Shown here piece after piece: positions 1 through 12,241 of a DNA stretch of 64,000 nt (positions are counted from its first letter, which is position 1; every line of letters begins with the position of its first letter). Made by a program: the position numbers and the translations under genes. This stretch comes from Lasiosphaeria ovina (Eukaryota; Ascomycota; Sordariomycetes; Sordariales; Lasiosphaeriaceae): contig JAULSN010000005.1 of assembly GCA_033439765.1 (NCBI GenBank), forward strand, positions 1 through 64,000, given 5' to 3'. The notes beneath the pieces were generated by a model. It searched no databases. It saw only the letters and a list, made by a program, of their open reading frames with translations, and was not told the DNA's origin.

Positions 1-3000
1 CACGCAAGCGAATATACTCGTCATCTCTCTCCTCTTCAGCCTGCCGATCTTGTTGCAGCTGTTCCCAGACTTCATCGCTCACCCCGACATCCCTCTGAAC
101 ACGGCGTCGCGGGCCGGGTTTCTCTTGTGGTCCAGGGCTTTCACTCTGATCACTGACTGTGACTAATTGTTCGCTGTCGTCTGGCCCTGCCAACGTAGGC
201 TCCTGCTCCTGCGCCTGAGCTGTGTGGGCTGTTGTGGACGTGTTGGCCGGTGCTTGTGTGGCTGGCCCAAGGTGCTGTTGCAGTGCCTGCTCAAGTGTCA
301 TGGTGGGCGGAGGCGAGGCATGTTGACTCCGAGACTTGCGCTCGTCCAGCATTGCCTGCACTACTTGGGTAATGATAGCTTCGCTCAGCACAACACACTT
401 ACGAGCAAGGTCCTCTTTGCATTGCAAAACCTTATTGAACATGGCCTTTGCCAGTTCCTGCACGTCTCGCGCGCTGGCCCAGTCTTTTTGCAGGGTGAGA
501 TGCTTCAGCCCGTCGGCTAAAGACAGCCTGAATAGCTGGCTTGGCGTCTCCAAACAAGACAGGTTCAAATCGACGCCTTTCGATCTCAGAACTGTCCGCT
601 GCTTTTGGAGCAAGGTCGTCAACAGTGATATACACTCGTCCGTTGTTAGCGCCCGAAAGTCTACCACCGCTGGAAATCGCGACGTTAGGCCTGCGTTAAC
701 CGTCATCAGGCGATTGATGTCAGCTTCATAGCCTGCCAGGATAATGATGAGCTTCTTGAAGTATCTCTCCTTGGTGACAGAGTCGACGATTTCGTCCATC
801 GCTTCCTTGGCAAAATGACCTTCGGCTAGCCGGTATGCCTCGTCGACAAAGAGGACTTTCCCGAGGGCCTTTTCCAGGAGGCCCTGGACTTTGGGTCCGG
901 TCTGCCCAACATACTGCCCAACCAAGTCGCTCGCTGAGCATTCGATAACTTCGGCGGTAGCAAGGAATCCCATGTCGTAGAAAACCTTGCCCATCTTCCT
1001 AGCTGTCGTTGTCTTGCCGGTACCTGGGGGGCCGCGGAATAGGAAATTGAACGGTATGTTCTCCTTGGGGTCCATGTCAAGCACCTTCATTGTGCGCACT
1101 GTCTCTTGGTACCCTTCAAGCAGTACCACCGTCTCCTCACAACCAACCGTGCCCTCGAAAAGCTTCTTGACATTGGTTTCCGACCTGTCAGCTCGGTCAA
1201 AGTTCTCGTCAAAGTGTTGAGCTTCGAGGAGGGTCCTTGACTTGGCCTCCCCCTTTGAGAAACTCCTCTGGTGGCGGGCCTTTGTTGCGTCAAGGAGGAT
1301 GTCGATCTCTCCGGCGTTTCCAAAATTGGGGCGATTGCGAGCCCGCTTTAGCATCTCCATTGCAGCCTTGACGGCCTGGCTGGTTGCCTGGTATCCTTGC
1401 TGTTTCATCTTCAGGTCAAATATCTTGCGCAGTTCAGTGTCGGAGAAGTCCTCGAATATAAAAGCGGACGACATAGGAAATCGTCGACTGAGACCTGGGT
1501 TGACGTTCTGGAACATGGTCTCCATTTGGTCCTTGTACCCGAGCAGGAGAACACAGCGGTCATCTCCGGGCACACTTTGAACCTCGGCCACGATGGTGTC
1601 GATGACGGCGGTCTTGTATGGGTCGCCGGTCGAACCTTGGCCGCCTCCGTAGAGCCCGTATGCTTCGTCAATCACAAGAACCTTCCCAACGGCTCCAGCG
1701 AGAATCCCTTTGGTCTGCTGCTCTGACTGGCCCAAAGCGGCACCAACAAAGTCTGCTGGATTTCGAACAATAACTGGAAACCGTTAGCATTTGTAAGTTC
1801 CAAATATTAATTGCACCAAAACTCACCTTCGCCTTTTGACAGCAGACCGAGTGCAACCAGAATCTCCCCGTATAGCTTCGCCACTGTCGTCTTTCCAGTG
1901 CCTGGATTACCAAGGAAGAGTTTGTTCAAGGAATATTGAATCGGCGGCTTCTCCTCTATCTCACGCTGGTAGTTTTGCTGGATGCTGTCCACCAAGGCCT
2001 TAATTGACTCCTTGACCGACTCGAGCCCAATGAGGGTTTCTTGCAACTTCTTCCAGGCTTTGCACTTGGCCAGCGCCCCAGATGGTTCAGGCCCAATTAG
2101 GTCTTCCTTGGTGAAGAAGAGATCATCTGGTTTTGCTCCGCCTTTGCGCTCCCTGCGTAACCGGTCGGCTTGACGCCGCGAAACAATGTCCAGGGTGTTC
2201 TCAACTGTCCGGGCGTTCCCGAATCCCTCCTTTCCGCGACCGAGACCAATTCTCCTGGAAATGATCCTGCAGTAGAGGCCGCGGAGCCCATCTTCGCACT
2301 GCATCATATTGCTGTACTTCTTGTTTACCTTCAGCTCAAAGATTGTGAGCAGCTCGTCGTCTGAATAGTCCGCGAACTTCATGTCGATTGGAAACCTGCT
2401 GGGGAGGCCTGGATTATGCGCGTAAAAGCTCTCCATCTGTTTGTTGTAGCCCGCCAGGACAAAAACAATCTTTCCTCGGAGGTTCTCAACTTCCGCCAGA
2501 AGGTAGTCAACGACACTAGCACCACCTGGGTTGTTGCCAGAAGTCAGTTGGTAGGCCTCGTCGATGAAGAGAACCCCGCCGCCGTCATCAAGAATCTCTT
2601 GTACCAGCTTCTTGCATCCGGAGATGCCCAGATTAGCCAGTCCTGACCCCGTTTGCTCTTTGAAACAGGTTCCCGGGACTACTCCCACTTCGGTCATGAG
2701 TTTGGCGTACATGCGAGCCACGGTAGTTTTCCCTAAAATTTGTCAGTCATGACCAAGCCAAAGACCAAGGGAAGCTCACCTGTCCCTGGATTTCCAAGCA
2801 TCGAACAGCTGAACCGTTCTGAGGCCAGAGACACTCCCTGTCGCAAAGCAGTGTCGACTTTTGACTTGATGGAAAGGAATTCCTGTTTGACTTCCTCCAG
2901 TCCGACCATGCCCATCAGCTCGTCCAAGGCCTTGCTTCGCGCCAGCTCAAACTGCTTCAACTGGTCCCATTCTTCCTTAGCGGTATTGGGCAACGAGTCT

Positions 3001-6000
3001 CCGGCACTAGATGGGCTGACTTGGGCCGCAGGATCCACACCAGATGGTGCTGGTTTGGTTGCCTTTGATGCAACTCTGGCAGCCATCGCTGCTTGCCGCT
3101 CCTTTTGTTTCTGTATTCGTTGTTGAGTATCCTTCAATGCGTCGAGATCTGCGCGATGCTGTTCGAGAACCTTTTTCTGTTCCTCCTCCTCAGCCTCGTA
3201 CTTGTTGATGCGACGCTGGTGCTGAACCTCGTCCTGGATCTCTTGAAGCTGTCGGACATATGCCTCTTGTCGACGTTGGCGATCCTCCTCGAGCCGGATA
3301 TCTCGCTTGATCAGTCTCTCTTGTTCCTTGTCTTCTAGGATACATGTTTGGCATTCTACTTTCTGTTGACCACAGAGAACACGTGTCTTGTGCTGTCGCG
3401 CACATTCGCGATCGATGAGCTGATTACATTCGGTCCTGCTGTGGTCTGTCACTCGATGGCAACGCGACCTGCATTTGTGAACCCCGCATTTAAGCAGAGC
3501 GCCGCTATCAAAATTGTTGTCAGCAGGAAGACATGCGACCATGTGCAAAGGGCTTGAAAGGCGGGAACAAGGAATTATGGACATACCAGAGCTCAGTACA
3601 GCCGCCATCGGGACACGATTTGTCGAAGTCGATCGGTTCCTTCAGGAGCGCAGTCTTCTCTGTGTGCTTTTCGCATCTGATGGGCAGACCATCGTACAGA
3701 TGATTTTCGGACTTCAGCAATTCAAAAAATGGGTGCCAAGCCGCTCTACCCTTCTTGCTTGTCATGAACGTGTCCATGTTCCCGATCAGAACCACGCAGT
3801 TGCGAGCCCTGGTGATGAGGACATTAAGGCGTTCTGGGGCCGACATGAAACCAATGTCACCAGATTCATTGCTGCGGGTAAGAGAGACGATCACGATATC
3901 ACTCTCCTCCCCTTGGAAGTTATCTATAAAGTGCAGTTAGCCCTGTTCAAACTCTTGCGAAGGACGCTGGGATCTCTTACCAATCGTGGAAATTCGAACG
4001 GGCTGTTTGTCAACCTTTGACGCAGCTTTGCTAAGAAGTCCAGCTCGAATCAATTCAAACCTGTCCATCTCGCTGATCTCGGGATCTTGTTGGTTCTTGG
4101 CAAATAGGTCCTGCAAAACACGGAGCTGGCCGAGGTACGGTGTCAAGATTGCGACCTGGTTCGCCGAATACCCTTGTTGGCCGAGGTATTTGTAGATTCG
4201 CAGGATTACCTCAGCCTCGAACAGATTCTTCTTGCTCTCTTTCGTCCCCGGGTCGCGTCGATCTTTGAGTGCTTTGTCAGACTCTTCCAGCTTACCGTGG
4301 TTGAAAAACACGACGCGGTCTTGAAGCCCACGAATTGGCGACCGCCCCACGGTATCGGGGCCATCCAGCAGGTCGGGATAGGTTAAGTTGCGGGGGAAGA
4401 TGGAAATCTCTGGAACCATTCGATGTTGCTTGCGCAGAGTTGTGTGGGATGCGCCTTGCATGATTAGTCGCTCAAACAGCGAGCGGTTCAGGTCGAACCC
4501 ATCGCCTTTCTCGACAGACAGTGCATAGTTGTTAATTTTTGGACGCAGCTGCTTGTGATCACCAATAAGGATGAGCTGCTTGACACTTGGCGCGAGCGCC
4601 GTCAAGATGTGGCTCTCCAGAATTTCTCCGGCCTCCTCAACGAGTATCACATCTGGTGCAGCCGCACGAATCAGGCGGGAGTGAATGGCCGCCCCGGTTG
4701 TTGTACAGCCGATGACCTGCTTCTGGCGTAAGATGTTTGCATCTCCTTCGTTGAAGAGAACATCGAGTTGCTCTTGGGTCGTATTGCATTGTCGAGCATA
4801 CTCATGGATGGTTTGAAGGCGCTCATCAACAAGGGACTTAGTCCATCTCTCCACGTGACTCATCCGAACGGAATTTGGCATGTCCCAGATTGCTCTCGAC
4901 ACTGCGCTGACGTCTTTTGAGAAGATGCCAGGGCCATCACCCTTGACCCATCGGTCGTAGAGATAGTCAGGGCCCATCTGCTTCCTGCGTTTCCCAGCTC
5001 GACTCCAGTCGGGACTCTCTTCTGGTACAAGGAACGCTCCATAGAACAGCGGATCCTCGAATTCCAGGTGCTCGGAAATTTCCTGCCATTTCATGAGAGA
5101 CTGGCTTTTAAACTGCTTAAAGGCATTTCTAAGTTTCGACCCCGAGTTGTTGATATCCAATTTCAGGGAGTTGATTCTCGCCCAGGCGTCTTGGGAACGT
5201 CGGTAGCTCCCTTTCTGCGCAGACAGGAGAAGCGGCAGTGTTCTTGGTGTGCATTTTCCCTTTGCGCCCATCCGAACCATTGCAGAAGGTGGAATCCCGA
5301 CGTCTTGGAGGTCTTCCAAGAACTGATCAAGAGCGTGGTTGGTGTAACTGATGACGAGTATCCGTTGGCCGGCTTTGAACAGCTCATTGGCAATACGTGC
5401 CCCGATGAAAGACTTTCCCGTGCCTTGGAAACAAAGTTAGCGAATATGCCAGATAGCGTTCATCAGTGATTCAACTTACCCGGTGGCCCCTGTATCAGAC
5501 TCAGCGATCTTGTCAGGGCAAGGATCAAGGAGTCCAGTTGCGAACTGTCAACTCGAATGTTGTCGGAAGACGGCAGGTTCACCATATCATCTGGACCCAA
5601 GCCATGGCTGATACGCTTTAGGTCTTCAATCAGGCCGTGCAATTCTGGTGCGACATTGCACTGGACGTCCGAGGCGGCTGGGTTGGTCAGCACGTCTTGC
5701 AGCGGCATGTCTCGTATGGCTTGAAGTTCGAGAAGAACCGGCTCATATGCAAACACAGGTGTGTCGACAAGGAGGAAGCGAACAAGGTCGGCATTTGGCG
5801 TTGCGAATGCAAGCAAGGCGGCCCGAATAGCTTCTGAATCTGTAAACTGTAGGGAAACGATAGGCGGCGACTTTGCAAGGAGGTCAATGTCTCGGTCGAT
5901 GAAAGCAAAGCCAAAGATTTCCTTGTCTCGGCATAAAACGCCAAAGGCTTGGTGTCTGAGGATACTGATCTGATCTTTCAAATACCGCTTGCGGCTTTCG

Positions 6001-6974
6001 GGATCCTTGCGGTGAAGAAACTGGAGGCCATCATAGCACTGAACCAGAAGAGTGCATTTCTTGAACCTGTTCCTTGACTCGTCTTCAAATTCAATTCCCA
6101 CCGGAATAAGTTTGCCTAGCGGAGCAAACGACCTCTTTCCTTTCTTGGTACCCGCAGCGACCTGCAGGTCCTCTCGGAGCTCGGCCAGCATATCTTCCCT
6201 GAGAAGACGGAATTGGTTGTCAAGATGAACGCGGGCACGACTGTCAAGGTCCGCGTCAAAAACCTCCTTGGTGGTCTGGTAGAATGGCGGATGAGTGGAA
6301 AGGAATTCGTCTGTTGTCGGGTAAATGCGAATCTCACGAAAATCGGCATGGTCGTTGTCATGGCGGCCGCCTGGTCCACCATGTTCAGCGTCCTGTTGAG
6401 GAGAGCAGCGAATTTTGAGGACTTTGTTGATTCTGTAGCTAAGCTCGCGAGTTTCATGATTCTGGGCCTTCTGGAGACTGCCCTTCTCGTCAATGGCCCG
6501 AACGTCGGCTAAAACATCGATATCCGCATTGGCGGGGAGTAAGAGAAGCTCCAGTGCAAACCATGCAAAGGGGTGCAGACGATCATCGGGGATTTGGTTG
6601 TCATGGAATAGTTTGATCATGGCATTCCAAGTGGTCGAGGGGCTCACAATGACAAGAAGCACTTGTTGGAGAAGCTGACCGTCGACAAGAGCCTTGATAT
6701 CTGGATTGGAAAGGTACTCCAAGAGGGGGAGGGTGTGCGAGAGAATGAACGGGGCGGAGAGATTGACACGGACAGAGGTTCTGACGGCATCAAGACCCGG
6801 CTTGTTGGAAACCAAGGCCTCAATGCACGCACCAGGCGACTTCTGGGCCCGAATAGCTTCAAAGAATAGCTGGGCATCTTGAGCCACCTTCACTTGACGG
6901 TCTCCAGAGAGAACGTCGCGAAAGAGGGCCTTGAGGCGCGTAGCCCGGCGGTGGTCCTGTTGGTTCGTGGCCAT
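1..6974 (-). CDS. NF-X1/ZNFX1-type helicase fused to three CbxX-like AAA+ ATPase modules (3' end outside window)
   Basis: Six coding segments read on the minus strand: 6974-5480, 5423-3981, 3923-3587, 3504-2780, 2732-1827 and 1773-1, with introns of 47-82 bp; the frame is still open at base 1 (at least 2,226 residues). The start at 6974 has a strong context (CACCATGGCC); an in-frame ATG at 7049 is less likely. Residues 1 to about 490 resemble the N-terminal region of ZNFX1-like proteins. An SF1 Upf1-like helicase follows: Walker A GPPGTGKS rebuilt across the first intron (about 497-504) and a motif II of the form VEEAG (about 760). A cysteine/histidine-rich NF-X1-like patch (about 1095-1110) and a long charged coiled coil (about 1130-1230) lead into three AAA+ modules with Walker A motifs near 1332, 1611 and 1885 (GNPGTGKTT, GNPGTGKTT, GPPGTGKTT) and Walker B motifs near 1390, 1669 and 1943 (IDEAY, IDEAY, VDEAY). 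Animal ZNFX1 relatives bind RNA in small-RNA and antiviral pathways; the fungal role is not established. Confidence 0.9.
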
Positions 6975-7923
6975 GGTGAGTATGTCCAGCTTGTTTACTT
7001 GTCGACGAAAAGGTATGGCAGCGATTTGCAGTGATGGTGGGAGTTGCAATGGGCCTTGTGGAGGTTGTGCTGGGAGCGGAATCGATGTGATTAATCAGGA
7101 AATAAATGGGTAGTCATATGAAAGCGGAACGAAGACACCGGAGACCGTGTCATCAGAAGACTTTCGTCTGCAGCCCTGAAGATTTCCTGCTCATTTATGG
7201 GCAATATGCCAGAAGCCGAGCTCGAGGGTCCAGGCGTTGTGCGACCATGTCGGCGACCCAAGATAAGTGGAATTGTCGGGACTGTACATAGCCCATGACT
7301 GCCTAGCCCAAACTGCCTCGATGCCTCATTGGAGGCTTTCGGGTGATGAGCTGGCTTGTAGGCCTCAGTGCATGCTGCCACAGGCAGGTTTCAGTGGCGA
7401 GTCCTCACCGGAATTTGGGCACCCGCCTCCAATCGTTGGGAGGTCGGCAGCTGCAACTTGGCGTTGCAACGAATGAGCTACGCAGCGAAGCTCACGGCTG
7501 GTTCTGTTTGGTTGTGGAAATGTCCAGGGTCGCGCGCGGATGGATGCAGACATTTCCGCGATCAGCCCGTGTTCGGGTGCCGTAACAAACAAGGAAACGA
7601 AGTGCAGATTGAGGCCTACAGCCACACAGCCAAACAGAGGAAAAGGCTGGTAGGTGAGAAGGAAGGATAATATCGGCGATTCTGGCCTACGCAGATAAGA
7701 CACTTGAGAGGAAAACCGGTGGGTCTGTTCGTCTTCTTCACAGCTGCTCCCCGCCTCGACATGGTCATGTAAGGAGTAGGTATTCCAGCATCGTGATTCC
7801 TAGCACATAGCCCTGACACCTACTGGATCAACCGATCGCCCTTTCCTCGCTGCACGTCCCTTTTGAGTTGTTGGCACCTTGATATTTCTCAATTACTTAT
7901 CCATCTCACTACAACATTTCATC
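6975..7923. other. Intergenic region between two divergent genes
   Basis: It must hold the promoters of the helicase gene (leftward) and of the gene starting at 7924 (rightward). Short open frames on both strands show no recognisable domain or splice-consistent continuation. No repeat, tRNA or clear TATA element was seen. Confidence 0.5.
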
Positions 7924-9532
7924 ATGTCATCTTGGTCCCACAAGCGTCGATTTTATCGCAACAGTGACGACCAGAATCGCTGGCAAAATGGTCGCAAGAC
8001 TGCCATTCCCGTTCCAGCAACAACGCCTCCGCCTCTGGGAAAACTCATACAAACGGTTCGGGTGAAGGACATGGTGGGCGAATCCAAGAACTTCATCGAC
8101 TCGGCTGCGATTCGCGATTGCGAGGCCATTGCTTCCTTCAACTGGCTCGATAAGAAAGGGTCTGAGTCCACGATTCTGACTCCTGGTACGTTTTACTTTC
8201 TTCCCTCCGCTCCGAAGTCCTTGGACCCCCTACTGCCGTTCGTTTCAAAGCTAGCTTGTCTTCTGACTTCGTCATAAACCAGGAAAACCGCCTTTGTGGA
8301 CCCCTCCAGTTGCACCCACCGTGCTCAAGGAGGACAAAGGGACGTATTTCCGCGACAAGAACGCTGCACGATTCCCCAAGCATCCCATGGAACCAGCCAT
8401 CGTAACCGCCCTTGGTGTCGATCGAGACCTCCCTGCTAAGCTGGACATCATGGCCTGTGGCAGCACACTAGGCAATCTGCTGCGCTTTGTGTGCGGACAA
8501 GACAAACCATTTCGTATGCTTGTAGAGAAGGTGGATAACACCGTATTCTTCATCCGCCGCGAAAACTCACCGACAGAGTTAATCCCCGACGTTCGGGGAT
8601 TTGGCCACGCTTTTCCAGAGGCATACACTACATGGGAGCTCGATGTCAAAGGCTCTGCATCGCACCAGCGCATCCTTCGCTACACTCTCGGCGGCCTTAG
8701 GATTGCCGTCCGCTTCGAGGCTGATGGATATATCAAGGCTCCTCTCGGCAAGCACCCTGTCGTGCCTCTGGCCAAAGCCACTCACCTTTCGTCGGAAGAT
8801 TCCCTTGACACTCTAGTTGCGGCTCTGTCCGAGAACCAAGTCTCGCCGTCGTCCGTTGAGTTGTCGTCCGTTGAGTTGTCGTCCATTGGGTCGTCGTGCG
8901 CTGTAAAAACCAAGCCCGGCGGCAGCTTCATCGGCCAGGAGGACGTATTCGACCTAAAGACTCGCAGCATTAAGAGCAAGTTTGTCAAAGACCACCTCGG
9001 CGAGGAACTCCCCCGACTGTGGGTGTCGCAAATCCCAAAGTTTATCCTTGCCTTCCACGCCAGCGGCTTCTTCGAACCCCAGGAGATTGAGGTTAGAGAC
9101 ATCCGCGCCGAGGTCACCAACTGGGAGAAGGACCATGTCGACGATTTGTCTCGTCTCGCCGCACTCGTGCACCGAATCGTTGCGATGACCTCCTCTGCCC
9201 CCAGCGGAAAGCTTGAGTTGTGCCATCAGACCATTGGCGAGCTGGATGTCAGAGAGCAGCTGCCAGACGCGGGTAATGTCATGTCCACTGAGGTGAGGGC
9301 ACGCTGGGGAAAGTCAGCGTCGGCCATTGCTGTGGGGATGGATTCTCCAGCTGTCGAGGATCGCTACGAGGACCACTCATCAGACGAAGATTCAGTCTCT
9401 GAACATCAAGTGGCCTCTGGGAATGATGGCAGTGTTCGAGATGAAGGCTGGGACTTTACTAGAAGCGAAGAGTTGGATTTTACCGCGTGTTCTTTTGATG
9501 ACTGCGGATATTGTGGTCGATGCTCTTATTGA
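7924..9532 (+). CDS. Conserved fungal protein of unknown function
   Basis: Two exons, 7924-8185 and 8283-9532, joined by a 97-bp GT-AG intron, give 503 residues. The join restores a proline-rich stretch (TPGKPPLWTPP) that I associate with a large family of filamentous-fungal proteins. Members are sometimes labelled geranylgeranyl pyrophosphate synthetase in databases, but I see no DDxxD prenyltransferase motif, so I would not use that name. No signal peptide or membrane segment is visible. The first 30 residues are basic, with many Arg, Lys and Asn. Residues about 270-285 carry a short in-frame tandem repeat (SVELSSVELSS) from a 15-bp DNA repeat. The C-terminus is acidic and ends in a small cysteine cluster (CSFDDCGYCGRCSY) that could bind metal. 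It is divergent from the helicase gene. Confidence 0.75.
8852..8894 (+). repeat. 15-bp tandem repeat inside a coding region
   Basis: A 15-bp unit (GTTGAGTTGTCGTCC) occurs twice plus a degenerate third copy and encodes Val-Glu-Leu-Ser-Ser repeats. The unit length is a multiple of three, so copy-number change would not break the frame. Confidence 0.7.
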
Positions 9533-9929
9533 AAGATTTTCGGCCGCCCTAGACCTTTGCTGCCTTGGATATTGCGTCCTTTGATGTTGGATACTCGCCG
9601 AATCGCGACGCGTTGGGCTCTGCTAATTTGATTGAGCTTGGTCAAGGTGCAAGTTTGGCCAAAGTTGTTGAATAACTGTTTTTCTCTTTTTCTAATTCTC
9701 TGCTTTCATTTTTCTCCGACATTTTCTCTTTTACACTTTACATGAGCCTAACTCTAAACCATTATCTTCCCTGGGACCTGCCCATCTTTATTCCACTACA
9801 AAACAAACGGAAGCCAAGGTACCTTAGTGAACAAGAAAATCCAGAATAAGAGACAAAGGAACAAGCGCATTGTAATATGGATTATTCCACAGTAATTAAT
9901 ATCCTCCAACACCGGCTAGAAAAATGTCT
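9533..9929. other. Short intergenic region between two convergent genes
   Basis: This is the 3' flank of both the gene ending at 9532 (+) and the gene ending at 9930 (-). It is pyrimidine-rich around 9670-9740. No gene was seen. Confidence 0.5.
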
Positions 9930-11039
9930 TCATGAGATCTGGACAATGGAGTAGTCACCCTGGACGGTGTCACCGCCGGTGAGGAAGGGGGTACAGCTCT
10001 CTTGGTTTTCAACGACAGTGCCGTCGCACTGCGTCATGGAGCCCTTGGAACAGCGGTAGACAGGGGTGAAGCCGACGCGACCAGTAACGCCTGCCGGAAC
10101 GCCGACGCTATACTGAATCTGCTTCGACGTCTGGTTGGTGAACTCAAAGCTAACGCCGAGATTGATAATGCCGAACGGGTCGCCGAGGGATACAGAGAAT
10201 CCCGTGGTGGTTTCAAACCCGCTCGAGTAGGTGTTTGTAAATGTGTACGCTGAGTTTTTTATTGGAACGTTGCCTGCGCTGACGAGCATGGTGTCCGTCG
10301 TCTTCAGGAAGTCGCCGTCCTCACCCGCGTTGGGCTTGTACGAGCCCTCCTGCCAGCCGTCGCACCGCCTCTGAATGGCAGCGGGAGAGGGGGAAGCAGC
10401 TGCGGAAGCCGGCGCAGAGGCCGGCTCGACGGGCGCGGAGGCTGCGTCGACAGGGCTCCCGACTTCGAGTGGCGTAATGATGGTTCCGTTGGCAAACGTC
10501 ATATACATGCTCTGGAGGCCGCCGGCGGCACGAGAGCCGAGAATAGTGAGATTGCCAGACTGGGGCGGAGTATGTCCTCCAATTGGCATGCTGCTCCGCT
10601 TGATGGGGATGCCCAGTTTCAAGCACTCGGCACTACCGCAGCAGAACTGGACCATGAAGGTTTTCTGCAAGCTCAGCGGCGACGACTTGCACTGCGCCGT
10701 GTTGGAACTCGCTATCAGATTACCGCATCCCTGAGAAGTCAAACTGGCCGGCGACCTGATCATGATTGCGCCCTTCTCACCGTTTGGGCACAGAGCATCC
10801 GGTTCGGCGTATTTGGGAAACACGTCGAAGAGGATATCGCCAGTGCCCTCTTCGAAACCCTGGCCGCCAAAAACTGTATTGGTGTCGTAAACCACGCAGT
10901 CGGGATGTCCTGCGCCGGCCGACGTGATACCCGAAGGACAGGAGGCGCACTTTTTGTCAATGCAGAAGTCTGCGACATCGCTAGCGCTTACAACCCCAAC
11001 GGCTACCAGAGCCAAGGCAAGGCGAGAGAAATGCCGCAT
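9930..11039 (-). CDS. Secreted cysteine-rich protein with a beta-strand-rich C-terminal half
   Basis: Single-exon gene of 369 residues. Residues 1-19 form a classical signal peptide (MRHFSRLALALVAVGVVSA). The N-terminal half (about 20-190) is cysteine-rich and starts with a CxxxxCxxC pattern, suggesting disulfides. A low-complexity Ala/Pro/Ser linker (about 200-225) joins it to a C-terminal region (about 228-369) of alternating polar and hydrophobic residues rich in Ser, Thr, Gly and Val. That pattern is typical of all-beta proteins and loosely recalls aerolysin-type folds, but this is only an impression from composition. Several Asn-X-Ser/Thr sites are present. It likely acts outside the cell or at the wall. 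A TATA-like element lies upstream at 11192-11199. I do not recognise a named family; a candidate effector or surface protein is the furthest I would go. Confidence 0.8.
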   Translation of the reverse strand: MRHFSRLALALVAVGVVSASDVADFCIDKKCASCPSGITSAGAGHPDCVVYDTNTVFGGQGFEEGTGDILFDVFPKYAEPDALCPNGEKGAIMIRSPASLTSQGCGNLIASSNTAQCKSSPLSLQKTFMVQFCCGSAECLKLGIPIKRSSMPIGGHTPPQSGNLTILGSRAAGGLQSMYMTFANGTIITPLEVGSPVDAASAPVEPASAPASAAASPSPAAIQRRCDGWQEGSYKPNAGEDGDFLKTTDTMLVSAGNVPIKNSAYTFTNTYSSGFETTTGFSVSLGDPFGIINLGVSFEFTNQTSKQIQYSVGVPAGVTGRVGFTPVYRCSKGSMTQCDGTVVENQESCTPFLTGGDTVQGDYSIVQIS

Positions 11040-11191
11040 AGCTGGCCTTTGTCGAGTGGCGTGTATATGAGGGTATTGGTAAGGATGGAAATTAAGTGAG
11101 AGGTGAAGGCTTCTAGTCAGTCCTACTGATGATGTCGACGTGGGAGTGATGGAGACAAAGGAATGGAGTAGATCAGCGAACGCACTACTTA

Positions 11192-11199
11192 CTTATATA
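11192..11199 (-). promoter_or_regulatory. TATA-like element upstream of the secreted protein gene at 9930-11039
   Basis: Read on the minus strand this is TATATAAG, about 153 bp upstream of the ATG at 11039, a usual spacing for a fungal core promoter with a moderate 5' leader. No start site mapping is available. Confidence 0.4.
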
Positions 11200-12057
11200 A
11201 TAGTCAAAACTCGCCTCCTGAAAATTGAGTAGACACACAAATTACAACCACAGCACACTAACTACCCTCGTCAACAACTTTATTCTCCATTGATTGTGAA
11301 TTCCCTACCCGATGGGCCAACGGACTTGGTCCAGGGGTAATTGTCGGTCATCTTCATCGGCGCTCGAGACGACAAACAGACACTGGCATAATGACTTCCA
11401 CGTGTCACAAGCTCGGTCGAGTGAGCCCCGGACCCGGAAGTTAGATATGAGTGGCGCAGTGAACATAGCACAACCAGCAAAACGCCGAGATGAACTGAGG
11501 CTGGGACCAGGTTCTATGATGAAGGATGATTGGATTGATTGCCAAGATCGCCGATTAGGGTGAACGCCAAGAGGCGCCCACGCGGCGAACGTGGCGGTCA
11601 GGAGACACTGCGCCGCGCGCGTGAATTGGCCCATGATTTACGGAGATAGGCCGACGGAATGAGCCGAGACGTCGCGCCTCACTTGGCAGTAAAGAAAGCA
11701 CACTGTAGCAACGGAGAACAGCTGTGGCAAAGGAGAGGCTTGACCCCTGGGCGGCCCAGTTTCATCGGCGGCGCGCCTCGTCTCAGTCGCACGAACCACG
11801 CTGTGCAGTCTATGCATGGGCGTTCTTTGGCTGTTGCTTCGTCTAGCACAGACCGCGCACACCGGCAATCGCGTCAAAAAAAAAAACAGCATAGTGTGAA
11901 TGCGTCGTGAAAAACTGCGTTATGCAAAACGGAGGAGGCAACGAAGATCAAGGAGATAGGAGCGTGGCCGTAACGGGCCTGTCCAGAACATGTGTTCCGA
12001 AAGGATAGCGGGGGTGATGGCCGGTATTTTGAATGGAAAGCGATTGCCGTCAACATC

Positions 12058-12065
12058 TATATAAG
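12058..12065 (+). promoter_or_regulatory. TATA box of the repetitive secreted protein gene
   Basis: TATATAAG lies 177 bp before the ATG at 12242. The C/A-rich stretch that follows (about 12110-12235) fits a fungal 5' leader. Confidence 0.45.
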
Positions 12066-12241
12066 CTCTTGACCCGGCGTGATCCAGGACTAAACAGAAC
12101 ATCATCCTCATCTTGATCCTCAGTCTCTCGACAACTCTCCTCATCACCCAACAGCCATCAACCAACCAACCAGAGCCTACTCAACAGCTGAACAGAATTC
12201 AGCAGCGCAACAACATCAATACCGACTGAAAACACCTCAAG

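Larger units (their letters stand above)
11040..12241. other. Divergent intergenic region between two secreted-protein genes
   Basis: About 1.2 kb shared by the genes at 9930-11039 (-) and 12242-13147 (+), each with its own TATA-like element. A run of A lies at 11877-11887. Small open frames have no recognisable content. Confidence 0.5.
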
